Shown: piece by piece, positions 7,977 to 13,795 of the stretch | How the letters are laid out: every line of letters begins with the position of its first letter | Position numbering within the stretch: the stretch's first letter is position 1 | NCBI GenBank assembly: GCA_028694565.1 | Contig: JAQVKR010000015.1 | Span: 1 to 14,971 of the forward strand | Direction of reading: 5' to 3' | DNA: 14,971 bases | Source: Gammaproteobacteria bacterium | Lineage (GTDB): Bacteria; Pseudomonadota; Gammaproteobacteria; DSM-26407 | The notes under the pieces: generated by a model | Told to the model about the DNA's origin: nothing | Database searches by the model: none | The model's input: only the letters and a program-made list of their open reading frames with translations | Position numbers and translations under genes: made by a program

Positions 7977-8375
7977 TCAGCGTTTCTTCCGGGGCGTCTT
8001 GGCCTTGCCGTGCATGCTGGGGTAGGACAGGGTCTGCACGCGCATCTGCGACTCGACGTGTTCGTTGGCGAGCTCGGGGCGGGTCAGGGCCGTTTCCTGG
8101 TCGAACTCCTGCATGACCGGGTCGATGAAGTCCTCGATGCGGTCCCGCTTGTCGCAGCAGGCGCGGGTCCACTGGGCCCACACGCCGGCATCCGCGGCGG
8201 TGCCCTTGACCAGGGAGTCGATGGCGACCTTGTTGACGCCCACGGGACGGACGTCCCTGGGCATGGCGTCGAGCATCCGGCTCGCTTCCTCCGCGATGTA
8301 CTTCTCGACCTCCTTTTCCGACATCGCATGCAGCTTCATCGATTTCGGTGCACGAATACGCAGCGTCTTGCTCAT
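7977..8375 (-). CDS. Small protein, probable substrate (precursor) of the SPASM enzyme
   Basis: The 132-residue protein has no signal peptide or membrane helix. The first half is a charged, probably helical segment (about 18-38, EKEVEKYIAEEASRML). The middle holds two Trp residues (66, 69) and an adjacent Cys pair (73, 74), the only cysteines: GVWAQWTRACC. The C-terminus carries SYPSMHG and ends in a basic KTPRKKR tail. The ATG has the best ribosome binding site in the region, AAGGAGGG (minus strand of 8381-8388), consistent with high expression. It is first in the operon, before the radical SAM gene. It is longer than a typical RiPP precursor (30-100 aa) and I recognise no family or leader type. 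It could therefore be a protein substrate or a dedicated partner rather than a cleaved peptide. Trp66, Trp69, Cys73 and Cys74 are the most plausible modified residues, by inference. Confidence 0.75.
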   Translation of the reverse strand: MSKTLRIRAPKSMKLHAMSEKEVEKYIAEEASRMLDAMPRDVRPVGVNKVAIDSLVKGTAADAGVWAQWTRACCDKRDRIEDFIDPVMQEFDQETALTRPELANEHVESQMRVQTLSYPSMHGKAKTPRKKR

Positions 8376-8438
8376 GGCTTCCCTCCTTGGGCGGCACTGT
8401 CAGTTCGAATCCGCGTCCATCCTTCCGACGCTTAGTGA

Positions 8439-8466
8439 ATACTAGGCGAAGACCGGGCGGATGCAA
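8439..8466 (-). promoter_or_regulatory. Candidate sigma-70 promoter of the small-protein/radical SAM operon
   Basis: On the minus strand TTGCAT (8461-8466) and TAGTAT (8439-8444) are separated by 16 bp, giving roughly 3/6 and 4/6 matches to the -35 and -10 boxes. This would start transcription near 8430 and give a leader of about 55-60 nt before the small-protein gene. The -10 overlaps a short imperfect palindrome (TAGT-N4-ACTA, 8433-8444) that could be a repressor site. Confidence 0.35.
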
Positions 8467-8820
8467 GGCGGCCGGGAATCAATCGATGCGGTTGCCGGCG
8501 GTGGTTCGAACCCGCGGGCGGCGTGCCCGCCCCGCCGCCGGGAGAGCCGGGACGATGATTGCGGAATGGGGCGGAGCGGCAGCCGCCGATGGAGTGGCGC
8601 GTGGCCCGGGAATCACGGGCCGGGAACATCGAACGCCGATGTTGCATATCGCCGCAATTGTGCAATCTGCAACATTGCAAGGCGCTTTGCGGGATAGACG
8701 GCCCTTTCCATCGGGGCCCGGTCAGGACGGCCCGCCGCAACACCCTGCCGCCATCCCTTCAGGCTTCTCCCGGTTCATGCGCCAGACGGCAGTCCGGCGG
8801 CCGCGAGTGCAATAAACACA
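8467..8820. other. Divergent intergenic region without a gene
   Basis: No credible coding sequence is seen between the two divergent operons here. It holds a 6-bp inverted repeat at 8603-8621 (GGCCCG/CGGGCC, seven-base gap). It also holds a cluster of TGCAA boxes at 8641-8680, listed separately. A GGTTCGAACCC string near 8502-8514 resembles a tRNA T-arm, but no tRNA can be folded around it. Confidence 0.6.
8641..8680. promoter_or_regulatory. Cluster of TGCAA boxes
   Basis: TGCAA occurs in direct orientation at 8661, 8668 and 8676, 7-8 bp apart. GTTGCA at 8641-8646 is an exact inverse of TGCAAC at 8668-8673, and a small palindrome ATTG-TG-CAAT lies at 8657-8666. The cluster is markedly less GC-rich than its surroundings. 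It lies between the two divergent operons and may be a multi-box regulator site. The regulator is not identified. Confidence 0.3.
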
Positions 8821-8827
8821 ATGGTTA

Positions 8828-8848
8828 CCGGATATTTAATCTATCCGG
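8828..8848. promoter_or_regulatory. Palindrome CCGGATA-N7-TATCCGG (candidate operator)
   Basis: These are perfect 7-bp arms around seven AT-rich bases, a typical geometry for a dimeric repressor or activator. It lies about 230 bp upstream of the YeiH-type transporter start, in an AT-rich dip where a promoter is plausible. As RNA it would form a hairpin without a T-tract, so a terminator is unlikely. Confidence 0.4.
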
Positions 8849-8997
8849 CACGCCATGTTGATTCTCATGTTCCTGCCGAGCCAACCCCGCGGCAGTCTCA
8901 TCCAAGAACGACCTGTTCGGTCGGTCCCGCCGCTTCCGCACCGCTGCCGAAAGCGGTGATTCCTGTATCTGGCCTGTTACTTGCTTTTCAATTGGCA

Positions 8998-9038
8998 CCC
9001 CCCTCGGGCCCTCTTCCTGCTCTGTCCCCGAGTGGGGG
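8998..9038 (+). promoter_or_regulatory. Leader hairpin before the YeiH-type transporter
   Basis: CCCCC-CTCGGG (8998-9008) pairs with CCCGAG-T-GGGGG (9027-9038), giving 11 bp with a single bulged T. The 18-base pyrimidine-rich loop contains CCCTC, which could in principle pair with GAGGG of the ribosome binding site at 9060-9064. A second perfect 7-bp hairpin (CACCGCT/AGCGGTG, 8939-8958) lies further upstream. Together they suggest a structured 5' leader. No known riboswitch class is recognised. Confidence 0.4.
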
Positions 9039-9075
9039 CCCTGTATATCTAAAATACAAGAGGGAGGAGTGGAGG

Positions 9076-10632
9076 ATGGTCTATACGCATAAACACCCTG
9101 CCCTGCTCATCATGGGCATCATCATGCTGGCCATGGGGGCCGCAACCAGCAGCGGCATCATGGACGGTGTCATCAATTACCTTCACATCAGCAAGCTGGT
9201 CTGGGAGCTCACCTCGCTGAGCTATGTCTTTGGGGCCATCGCCGTTGCCGTGGGTCTGTGGCACCTGTTCGGGGAGCACAGGGAAGGCAATCTGGACTAC
9301 TACCTCTCCTCGATAACCGGGGGCATCTTCATTCTTCTCATCGCCATGCTGATTCGCTGGTTCGTGGCGCCTTACGTGGCGGTGGTGAGCAAGTCCCTCG
9401 GGCCGGTGATGGGCGACAAGTACCTGCACGACGTGATGGGTCTCAACTACGTGGTGCTTGGCATCCTGGCCGGAATCATCATCGTGAACGTGTTCAGGAT
9501 CCCGGCATGGGCGGAGAATGGCGTGCGGCTCTCGCGCCTCGGCCTGAAAACGGGCGTCATCCTGCTGGGCACCCTGTACAGCGCCGCCGAGCTGCGCTCG
9601 CTGGGCGGCCTGTCGGTGGTGATGATCGGCTTCTTCGTGCTGGGTTCGGTGGGGCTGGTGCTCTGGTTCGGGGCCCGGCGCAAGGTGCCGAATTCCATGG
9701 GCGGCGTGCTGTCCGCCGGCATGGGGGTGTGTGGCGTCTCGGCGACGGTGGCCGCCGCCCCGGTGGTGCAGGCCCGCTCGGTGGAGATTGCCTACACCAT
9801 CGGCACCATCCTGCTCTGGGGCGTGGGCTGCATGTTCCTGTTCCCGGTCATCGGCCACGTGCTCGACATGGGGCACGTGCAGTTCGGCGCCTGGGCCGGA
9901 ACCGGCATCCTCAACTCCGCCCAGGTGGCCGGCGCCGCGCTCGCCTACCAGCCCAACGGCATCGAGACGCTCAAGGTGGCCGAGATCTTCAACATCACCC
10001 GCGTGCTGGTGCTGCCCATCATCGTCCTGTGGCTGGCGGTCTGGTACGTGAAGCGCGAGGAGAACGCGCCGGGCGTAAGCGTCGGCCGGGTGGTCTTCGA
10101 GAAGTTCCCCATGTTCGTGCTCGGCTTCCTCCTGATGTTCGCCCTTTCGAGCACCGGCATCTTCGCCCCGGCCCAGCATTACAAGGGCAAGTACTTCGAC
10201 AACAACATCGCCGAGTCCAAGCTGCTCAAGTCCGAGGACGTCGCCGTGCTGCAGGCGGAAGCCGGCAAGGTGGCGCGGGAGGACCAGAAGGCGGCGCTGG
10301 GCCGGCTGCTGGAAAACCGCAAGGTGATGTCCATCGATGACGACGATGTCCTGCGCGGCCTGGTGAACGCCGGTGTCCTGTCCAAGGACGCCAACGGGGT
10401 GCTCAAGCAGGCGCACAAGTCGGTGCGTCATACCGCGAAGAAGGTGTCCGCGTTCCGGAACTGGATCACGTGGCTGTTCGCCTTCGGCCTCGTGGGTCTC
10501 GGCATGCAGATCACCATCGCGTCCATCAGGCAGGCGGGTGGCCAGCCGCTGGTCATCGGCGGCATCGTCGGTTCCGCCAAGGCCGTGCTGTCGCTCATCG
10601 TCGTGCTGATGTTCGTGCGCGAAACCATCTGA
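9076..10632 (+). CDS. Enlarged YeiH/UPF0324-type membrane transporter (putative sulfate exporter family)
   Basis: The start is set at 9076 because AGGGAGGAG lies six bases before it and the upstream in-frame extension is not protein-like. The protein has 518 residues against about 340-350 for ordinary YeiH proteins. Residues about 120-360 carry the family core: a long run of helices, the GVCGVSA motif (217-223), WAGTGILNSAQVAGA (273-287) and an ITRVLVLP helix (307-314). The C-terminal GLVGLGMQITIASIRQAGG (471-489) and final helix also match. Two additions stand out: an N-terminal block of about three helices (1-120) and a soluble, charged insertion of about 95 residues (365-460) before the last two helices. 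UPF0324 members are annotated as putative sulfate exporters on limited evidence, so the substrate is unproven. The 44-aa membrane protein follows 16 bp downstream. Confidence 0.8.
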   Translation: MVYTHKHPALLIMGIIMLAMGAATSSGIMDGVINYLHISKLVWELTSLSYVFGAIAVAVGLWHLFGEHREGNLDYYLSSITGGIFILLIAMLIRWFVAPYVAVVSKSLGPVMGDKYLHDVMGLNYVVLGILAGIIIVNVFRIPAWAENGVRLSRLGLKTGVILLGTLYSAAELRSLGGLSVVMIGFFVLGSVGLVLWFGARRKVPNSMGGVLSAGMGVCGVSATVAAAPVVQARSVEIAYTIGTILLWGVGCMFLFPVIGHVLDMGHVQFGAWAGTGILNSAQVAGAALAYQPNGIETLKVAEIFNITRVLVLPIIVLWLAVWYVKREENAPGVSVGRVVFEKFPMFVLGFLLMFALSSTGIFAPAQHYKGKYFDNNIAESKLLKSEDVAVLQAEAGKVAREDQKAALGRLLENRKVMSIDDDDVLRGLVNAGVLSKDANGVLKQAHKSVRHTAKKVSAFRNWITWLFAFGLVGLGMQITIASIRQAGGQPLVIGGIVGSAKAVLSLIVVLMFVRETI

Positions 10633-10648
10633 CCCGGAGGATGACATC

Positions 10649-10783
10649 ATGGAAAAGGAGCAACAGCCGAAATTCCATCGCGGCTCGGCGCTGTCGATCT
10701 TCAAGAGCGACCGCAGGGAGGATTTCATGGCGCTGGCGGCGGCGCTGATCATCGCCTTCGGCGTCTATCTGTTCGTCGGCTAA
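10649..10783 (+). CDS. 44-aa single-helix membrane protein downstream of the transporter
   Basis: The ATG at 10649 is preceded by GGAGG (10636-10640) at eight bases, and the frame runs 44 codons to TAA. The first 26 residues are polar and charged (MEKEQQPKFHRG, then KSDRREDF). The remainder is one transmembrane helix (about 27-43) ending in FVG at the stop. The gene starts 16 bp after the transporter stop, so it is almost certainly co-transcribed. Small membrane subunits encoded next to transporters (KdpF is a known example of the type) often stabilise or tune the large protein; that role is inferred here. An overlapping ATG at 10641 in another frame gives an arginine-rich product and was rejected. 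Confidence 0.75.
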   Translation: MEKEQQPKFHRGSALSIFKSDRREDFMALAAALIIAFGVYLFVG

Positions 10784-10803
10784 GCGGACGGGACGACAGC
10801 ATT

Positions 10804-10831
10804 CCCGGCGCCCCCACCCGGGGGCGCCGGG
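10804..10831 (+). terminator. Perfect 12-bp intercistronic hairpin without T-tract
   Basis: CCCGGCGCCCCC (10804-10815) and its exact complement (10820-10831) enclose a four-base loop. No T-run follows (CCTCATCGG), so it is better seen as an attenuator or an mRNA 3'-end protector separating the transporter and small-protein transcript from the uspA-like gene. It ends 20 bases before the next start codon. Confidence 0.5.
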
Positions 10832-10851
10832 CCTCATCGGTGGATTGCGAT

Positions 10852-11316
10852 ATGCCCTATCAGAACATTCTCCTTGCCAGTCACGGCACACCCGGAGCCC
10901 GCGCCGCGGAGGAGCTGGCCTTGCGCCTCTGCGCCTCGCCGGGCGGCATCCACCATCTCCTGGTGGTTCCCGATTTCTGGACCGGCATGATGGGTGACGA
11001 CTGGCTGAACAACGTCCGCACCCGCATCACCTACGGCAAGTACGTGGAGAGCACGCTGGAGCGGGAGCTGCAGGAGCACGTGGAGCGGGTCTGCGCCGAG
11101 GCCGAGGGCGCCGGCGCCCGCTACAGCTACGAGCTCAAGGTGGGCCAGCCGGCGGAGTGCCTCGCGGAGGCGGCGGGCGCCGCCGGCTACGACCTCGTGG
11201 TCATCGGCTCGCCCCGGCCGAAGGGAGCGGCCGGCCTGCGCTCCAGGATGTCCCTCGATCCCGTGGTGCGCGCCCTCAACATCCCGCTGCTGGTGGCCCC
11301 CCATCCTGATGCCTGA
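10852..11316 (+). CDS. Universal stress protein (UspA) family protein
   Basis: The chosen start is ATG at 10852, giving 154 residues beginning MPYQNILLASHG, the usual first beta-strand of the family. A GTG four codons upstream is possible, but GGTGG at 10839-10843 spaces better to the ATG. The C-terminal half has the typical AGYDLVVIGSPR strand (111-122) and a final NIPLLVAP strand (143-150). The ATP-binding G-X2-G-X9-G(S/T) motif is not clearly present, so it may be a non-ATP-binding member. Its stop overlaps the start of the next gene by eight bases. UspA proteins beside transporters often act as regulators of transport; here that is only suggested by position. Confidence 0.85.
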   Translation: MPYQNILLASHGTPGARAAEELALRLCASPGGIHHLLVVPDFWTGMMGDDWLNNVRTRITYGKYVESTLERELQEHVERVCAEAEGAGARYSYELKVGQPAECLAEAAGAAGYDLVVIGSPRPKGAAGLRSRMSLDPVVRALNIPLLVAPHPDA

Positions 11317-11929
11317 GCCGAACCCGGACAGGAACGAGGATGACACGGCCTGGGTGATTATCCCGACCCGGTTCGGGGTGGAGGAGCTGAGCGCATTCTG
11401 CCGTGAGTTGCCGCGTATTCTGCGCATCAACTCCCAGTGGGAGTTCGCTTCCTGGCAGCCCGTGGGCAGCGATCATTACCGCTTCCGCATCCTGAACCTG
11501 AGCAACGGGCTGCAGTGGGAAACGGAGCTGCGGGTCGAAGCCACGCAGGATGGCTGCCGGTTGCGCTATGCCGATGGCCTGAAGTGCGCGACCACCTTCA
11601 GGGTGGAGCCCGAGGCCGGCGGCGGGACGAAGCTGGTCATAGAAGACGACTATTCCTGCGTCCCGGAGGCCGAGCGCAACGCGCGGCTGTGCGAGGTGGA
11701 CACCAGCCTCCCCCGCTGGGGCGAGGACCTGTATCGCTATCTCAGGTTGTGGAAGCGCTGGTCATGGCTGCCGCCCTGGCGCTGGTACATGCGCCGGGTC
11801 TGGGAGCCGATGAAGCCCTCGGCCCGGCGCATCACCAACATGATTGTCTTCATCACCCTGATGGAGTTCGTCGTGTTCGTGATGTTCCTGGGCTTCTTCA
11901 TGCTGGACCTGGATTCGGTTCTGTACTGA
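11309..11929 (+). CDS. START/SRPBCC-like domain protein with a C-terminal membrane anchor
   Basis: The 206-residue protein starts inside the end of the uspA-like gene (8-bp overlap), so it is translationally coupled. Residues about 14-145 alternate beta-strands in the manner of the SRPBCC/polyketide-cyclase fold (WVIIPT, WEFASWQPVG, YRFRILNLSNGLQWETELRVE, TFRVEP, TKLVIEDDYSC). A Trp/Arg-rich linker (RLWKRWSWLPPWRWYMRR, about 146-163) precedes a single transmembrane helix near 176-198. The domain would therefore face the cytoplasm or periplasm at the membrane. SRPBCC domains bind hydrophobic ligands; no ligand can be assigned. The fold call rests on strand pattern only. Confidence 0.6.
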   Translation: MPEPNPDRNEDDTAWVIIPTRFGVEELSAFCRELPRILRINSQWEFASWQPVGSDHYRFRILNLSNGLQWETELRVEATQDGCRLRYADGLKCATTFRVEPEAGGGTKLVIEDDYSCVPEAERNARLCEVDTSLPRWGEDLYRYLRLWKRWSWLPPWRWYMRRVWEPMKPSARRITNMIVFITLMEFVVFVMFLGFFMLDLDSVLY

Positions 11930-12482
11930 AACCGGCGCGGGAGCCCCCCGGCGGGCCATGCCTCGCGTGTCCGCGCGCACGGCATGCCGGGAAAATCCCA
12001 CTTCGATGCCCCATCGGCCCGGCCGGCGGTCCGGGCCTGTTCCCGGGGCCGCGCCAGCGTCCGGGGGTGTCTTTCCGCTTTTCGCCGAACCGGGCGGCCT
12101 CGTTCGGTTCGTGGTTCCGTCAGCGGCTGCGAGCGTGCCTGGGCCTGGCCCAGGCACGAGCGCGGGCCCGGGGGTGCCGGTAAGCCTGCGCAGGCCGGGC
12201 GGGCGAGGGCGGTTGGTGCGCCGTGCCGGCGGACTCCCTTTCTAGGCTGGACCCCGCTGGCCACGGCTTCGCCTTCGGATCGGTGGAAGCCGAGGGGGGG
12301 AATGGAACGCATTTATCGCCGATTCAATTATCCATCCCCATCCCCTGATGCGGTTGAGGGAGGGAGAGTGGGTGCCGCTTACCAATCCAGCAGGGATTGG
12401 TGGATAATGGCCTGCGCGCCGGAGGCGCGACAACTCAAACAATAGCGCAGGGGTACAAACCCCGTTTCAGGGAGCATGGACG
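11930..12482. other. Non-coding stretch with hairpins
   Basis: This 553-bp gap has no credible gene; the open frames in it lack ribosome binding sites and protein-like composition. It contains a perfect 10-11 bp hairpin at 12134-12158 (CGTGCCTGGG and its complement). It also contains a nested repeat structure at 12327-12408, listed separately, and a 6-bp CGCGCC-GGA-GGCGCG hairpin at 12415-12429 close to the lipoprotein start. None is followed by a T-tract. The region probably holds the end of the transporter transcript and the lipoprotein promoter; no clear -35/-10 pair was found. Confidence 0.6.
12327..12408. repeat. Nested inverted repeats (ATTATCCA/TGGATAAT enclosing ACCAATCC/GGATTGGT)
   Basis: ATTATCCA (12327-12334) is an exact inverse of TGGATAAT (12401-12408). 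Inside, ACCAATCC (12381-12388) and GGATTGGT (12394-12401) form a perfect 8-bp hairpin with a five-base loop. The two right arms share base 12401. The 82-bp unit has terminal inverted repeats and an internal hairpin, so it could be a small non-autonomous repeat or a leader with alternative folds for the lipoprotein gene about 75 bp downstream. Confidence 0.35.
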
Positions 12483-12926
12483 ATGAAACGAACCCTCAAC
12501 GTGGCGTCTGTCGCCGCATTCACCCTCCTGCTTGGCTGTGCCACCAGCCCGGACAAGCTGCCCACGGCCTCGGTCTCCAGCCTGGAGTACCGGGACTACA
12601 GCTGCGAGCAGGTCGCCATGGAGATGGAGCGGGTCACCGACCGCACCAACGAACTCCACGGAACCCTGAAGAAGAAGGCGGACAATGACACCGCGCAGAT
12701 GGCGGTGGGGATGCTGCTCTTCTGGCCCACCCTCTTCTTCCTCGAGGGCGGCGACGGGCCGGAGGCCACGGAATACTCCCGCCTGAAGGGCGAGCGGGAT
12801 GCCCTCGAGAAGGTGGCCGTGGAGAAGCAGTGCGACGCCACCGTGCCCACCGTTCAGGAGGTGCCTGCCGGGGAGGCCGACACTCCCCCGCTGCAGGAGG
12901 CGTCAACCCCCGCTGAAGCGGGTTGA
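12483..12926 (+). CDS. Conserved hypothetical lipoprotein
   Basis: The 147-residue protein starts at ATG 12483 with AGGGAG eight bases upstream. A signal peptide leads to the lipobox LLLGC, with Cys19 as the acylated residue. The mature part has a conserved-looking core, EYRDYSCEQ (Cys41) through an Arg/Glu-rich helix. A short hydrophobic stretch follows (GMLLFWPTLFFLEG, 76-89), then YSRLKGERDALEKVAVEKQC (Cys117). Cys41 and Cys117 could form a disulfide in the periplasm. The C-terminus is Pro/Glu-rich and low in complexity. It resembles a widespread gammaproteobacterial lipoprotein family of unknown function. It is a single-gene unit ending at a strong terminator. Confidence 0.85.
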   Translation: MKRTLNVASVAAFTLLLGCATSPDKLPTASVSSLEYRDYSCEQVAMEMERVTDRTNELHGTLKKKADNDTAQMAVGMLLFWPTLFFLEGGDGPEATEYSRLKGERDALEKVAVEKQCDATVPTVQEVPAGEADTPPLQEASTPAEAG

Positions 12927-12977
12927 CGCGGGCTTCAGGGCCAAGCAGGAACCGCCTCCGGGCGGTTTTTGCTTTTC
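12901..12977 (+). terminator. Rho-independent terminator of the lipoprotein gene, preceded by a stop-codon hairpin
   Basis: AACCGCC (12950-12956) and GGCGGTT (12961-12967) form a 7-bp stem with a TCCG loop, followed by TTTTT-GC-TTTT: a canonical intrinsic terminator. Just upstream CGTCAACCC (12901-12909) pairs with GGGTTGACG (12920-12928), a hairpin that covers the stop codon and may protect the mRNA end. Confidence 0.9.
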
Positions 12978-13004
12978 GGAGATCGCCGTTCCCCGGGTGG
13001 TCTG

Positions 13005-13047
13005 AAAGGGAGCGGAAGGAATGAAGAATATCCCTCCGTCCCCCTTT
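13005..13047. repeat. REP-like imperfect palindrome
   Basis: AAAGGG-N3-CGGA (13005 onward) faces TCCG-N3-CCCTTT (ending 13047), a stem with an internal loop around an AT-richer centre. The arm AAAGGGGGACGGA (minus strand) resembles the G-rich arms of REP elements linked to REP-associated tyrosine transposases; this is recalled, not searched. It marks the start of the change from GC-rich chromosome to the mobile AT-rich part. A short frame that opens inside it (13021) is not considered a gene. Confidence 0.4.
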
Positions 13048-13310
13048 GCTGTGCCAGTTAGTCCCTTGATCCCGCGGCCCTTCTGGTCCTTAATGAACTC
13101 TCGGAGACGCCGCCCATGCCCTCGTCTCTGCTTCTCTGGTATGGAATCTTTCTCCAGTCAGGCGGGATTTTTATGGAAGAACCGCGCCGCGGTAGCGGAT
13201 TGCGAACGGGAAGCGCCGGACATTGCAGGCCTCCATGTCATTCTCGTGGCTTCCTTGCCGCAGAATCGGTCTTTTCTTCCCGAATGCTAGACCGCATCGG
13301 TCATTCGCCC
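13048..13310. other. Non-coding stretch between the REP-like element and the first cassette
   Basis: Short frames exist on both strands, but none has a ribosome binding site together with protein-like sequence. The base composition is intermediate between chromosome and cassettes. A small 5-bp palindrome GACCG-CAT-CGGTC lies at 13290-13302. It may be the degraded end of an earlier cassette or the former attI side. No integrase gene is present. Confidence 0.45.
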
Positions 13311-13313
13311 AAT

Positions 13314-13369
13314 AGGCCGCAGCGTGACTATTACCAATAGTCCGGATGCGGCCTAATACACTGTTATAT
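13314..13369 (+). other. attC-like or attI-side recombination site upstream of cassette 1
   Basis: The left boundary of cassette 1 is the core GTTATAT at 13363-13369. It is preceded by a large folded element: AGGCCGCA (13314-13321) pairs with TGCGGCCT (13347-13354), and inside GACTATT (13326-13332) pairs with AATAGTC (13336-13342), with 4x4 bases between the stems. This resembles the variable stem of an attC. The R''-like end and L boxes are not convincing, so it may be degenerate. Confidence 0.5.
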
Positions 13370-13780
13370 GCCGAAGAAATAATGAAGATACTTTTAACGT
13401 TCATTGCAACAACGATTATTGCGGGGTGCAGTTTATTCAATACTGAACCATTCGCCGATACGCATGAAGACAAGAATGGGAATCTCGTATTAAACGACAC
13501 TGAAAAGAATTGGCAATTATTCCGAGAGATGGTTGATCGTCGAATAGAGGCCGAGCATTCTGGTAAGAGGCCAGAAGGTGGCAAAGAAACATGGAATGAG
13601 TTTTGGTTATGGTTAATCGAAGCGCAGAAAACGGGCAGAGAGAATGAAGCAAGGTACATTAATTACATTGTTGAATCTCGAAGAGCAAAAGGATTGCCAG
13701 AAATTCATGCCGGCATATAACAAGTCGCTCGTTCGGACGCAAACTACGCTGCGCTTCGTTTGCGCCGCACAGCTTCAACG
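13364..13780 (+). mobile_element. Integron gene cassette 1 (417 bp)
   Basis: The cassette starts after the G of GTTATATGCC (13363-13372) and ends at the G of the next core GTTAGGC (13780). Its 3' site begins with GGCATATAAC (13712-13721), an exact 10-base reverse complement of its own left end. This is expected for a cassette because both come from one circular attC. It carries a single AT-rich gene starting 18 bp inside, with its stop codon in the attC, a typical cassette layout. Confidence 0.85.
13382..13720 (+). CDS. Small cassette-borne lipoprotein of unknown function
   Basis: The 112-residue protein starts at ATG 13382; a frame extending 12 codons upstream would cross the cassette boundary and is rejected. 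Residues 1-15 form a signal peptide with lipobox IIAGC (Cys16). The mature part is short, charged and probably helical, with a Trp-rich segment (WNEFWLWLIEAQ, 71-82). Its stop TAA lies within the attC R'' sequence. No Shine-Dalgarno is clear, as is common in cassettes, and expression may depend on an outside promoter. I do not recognise the family; an immunity or surface role is only speculation. Confidence 0.8.
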   Translation: MKILLTFIATTIIAGCSLFNTEPFADTHEDKNGNLVLNDTEKNWQLFREMVDRRIEAEHSGKRPEGGKETWNEFWLWLIEAQKTGRENEARYINYIVESRRAKGLPEIHAGI

Positions 13781-13786
13781 TTAGGC
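13715..13786 (+). mobile_element. attC recombination site (59-base element)
   Basis: The site runs from ATATAAC (13715-13721) to the core GTTAGGC (13780-13786), 72 bp. The spacer AAGTCGCT lies on the left and AGCTTCAAC on the right, as in many gammaproteobacterial attC sites. The centre folds through CGCAAAC (13738-13744) and GTTTGCG (13758-13764). Recombination would occur between G13780 and T13781. Confidence 0.85.
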
Positions 13787-13795
13787 ACGTAAAAT

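Noticed and set aside
8500..8520. GGTTCGAACCC resembling a tRNA T-arm
   Set aside because: No acceptor stem, anticodon arm or CCA can be placed around it.
8990..9010. Possible sigma-54 promoter (TTGGCAC near 8992)
   Set aside because: The -24 GG is present, but the -12 GC at the required spacing is missing.
8821..9075. N-terminal extension of the YeiH-type transporter to 603 aa
   Set aside because: The added 85 residues are Pro/Ser-rich without structure and there is no ribosome binding site, while 9076 has a strong one.
11437..12312. Several overlapping frames over the SRPBCC gene and the following gap
   Set aside because: Arg/Gly/Pro-rich shadows of GC-rich DNA without start signals.
13021..13290. 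89-codon frame with AAGGA before the ATG
   Set aside because: It begins inside a REP-like palindrome, and the product has no protein-like pattern or domain.
13171..13659. 162-codon minus-strand frame over cassette 1
   Set aside because: It runs antisense to the lipoprotein gene and across the cassette boundary, with no ribosome binding site.
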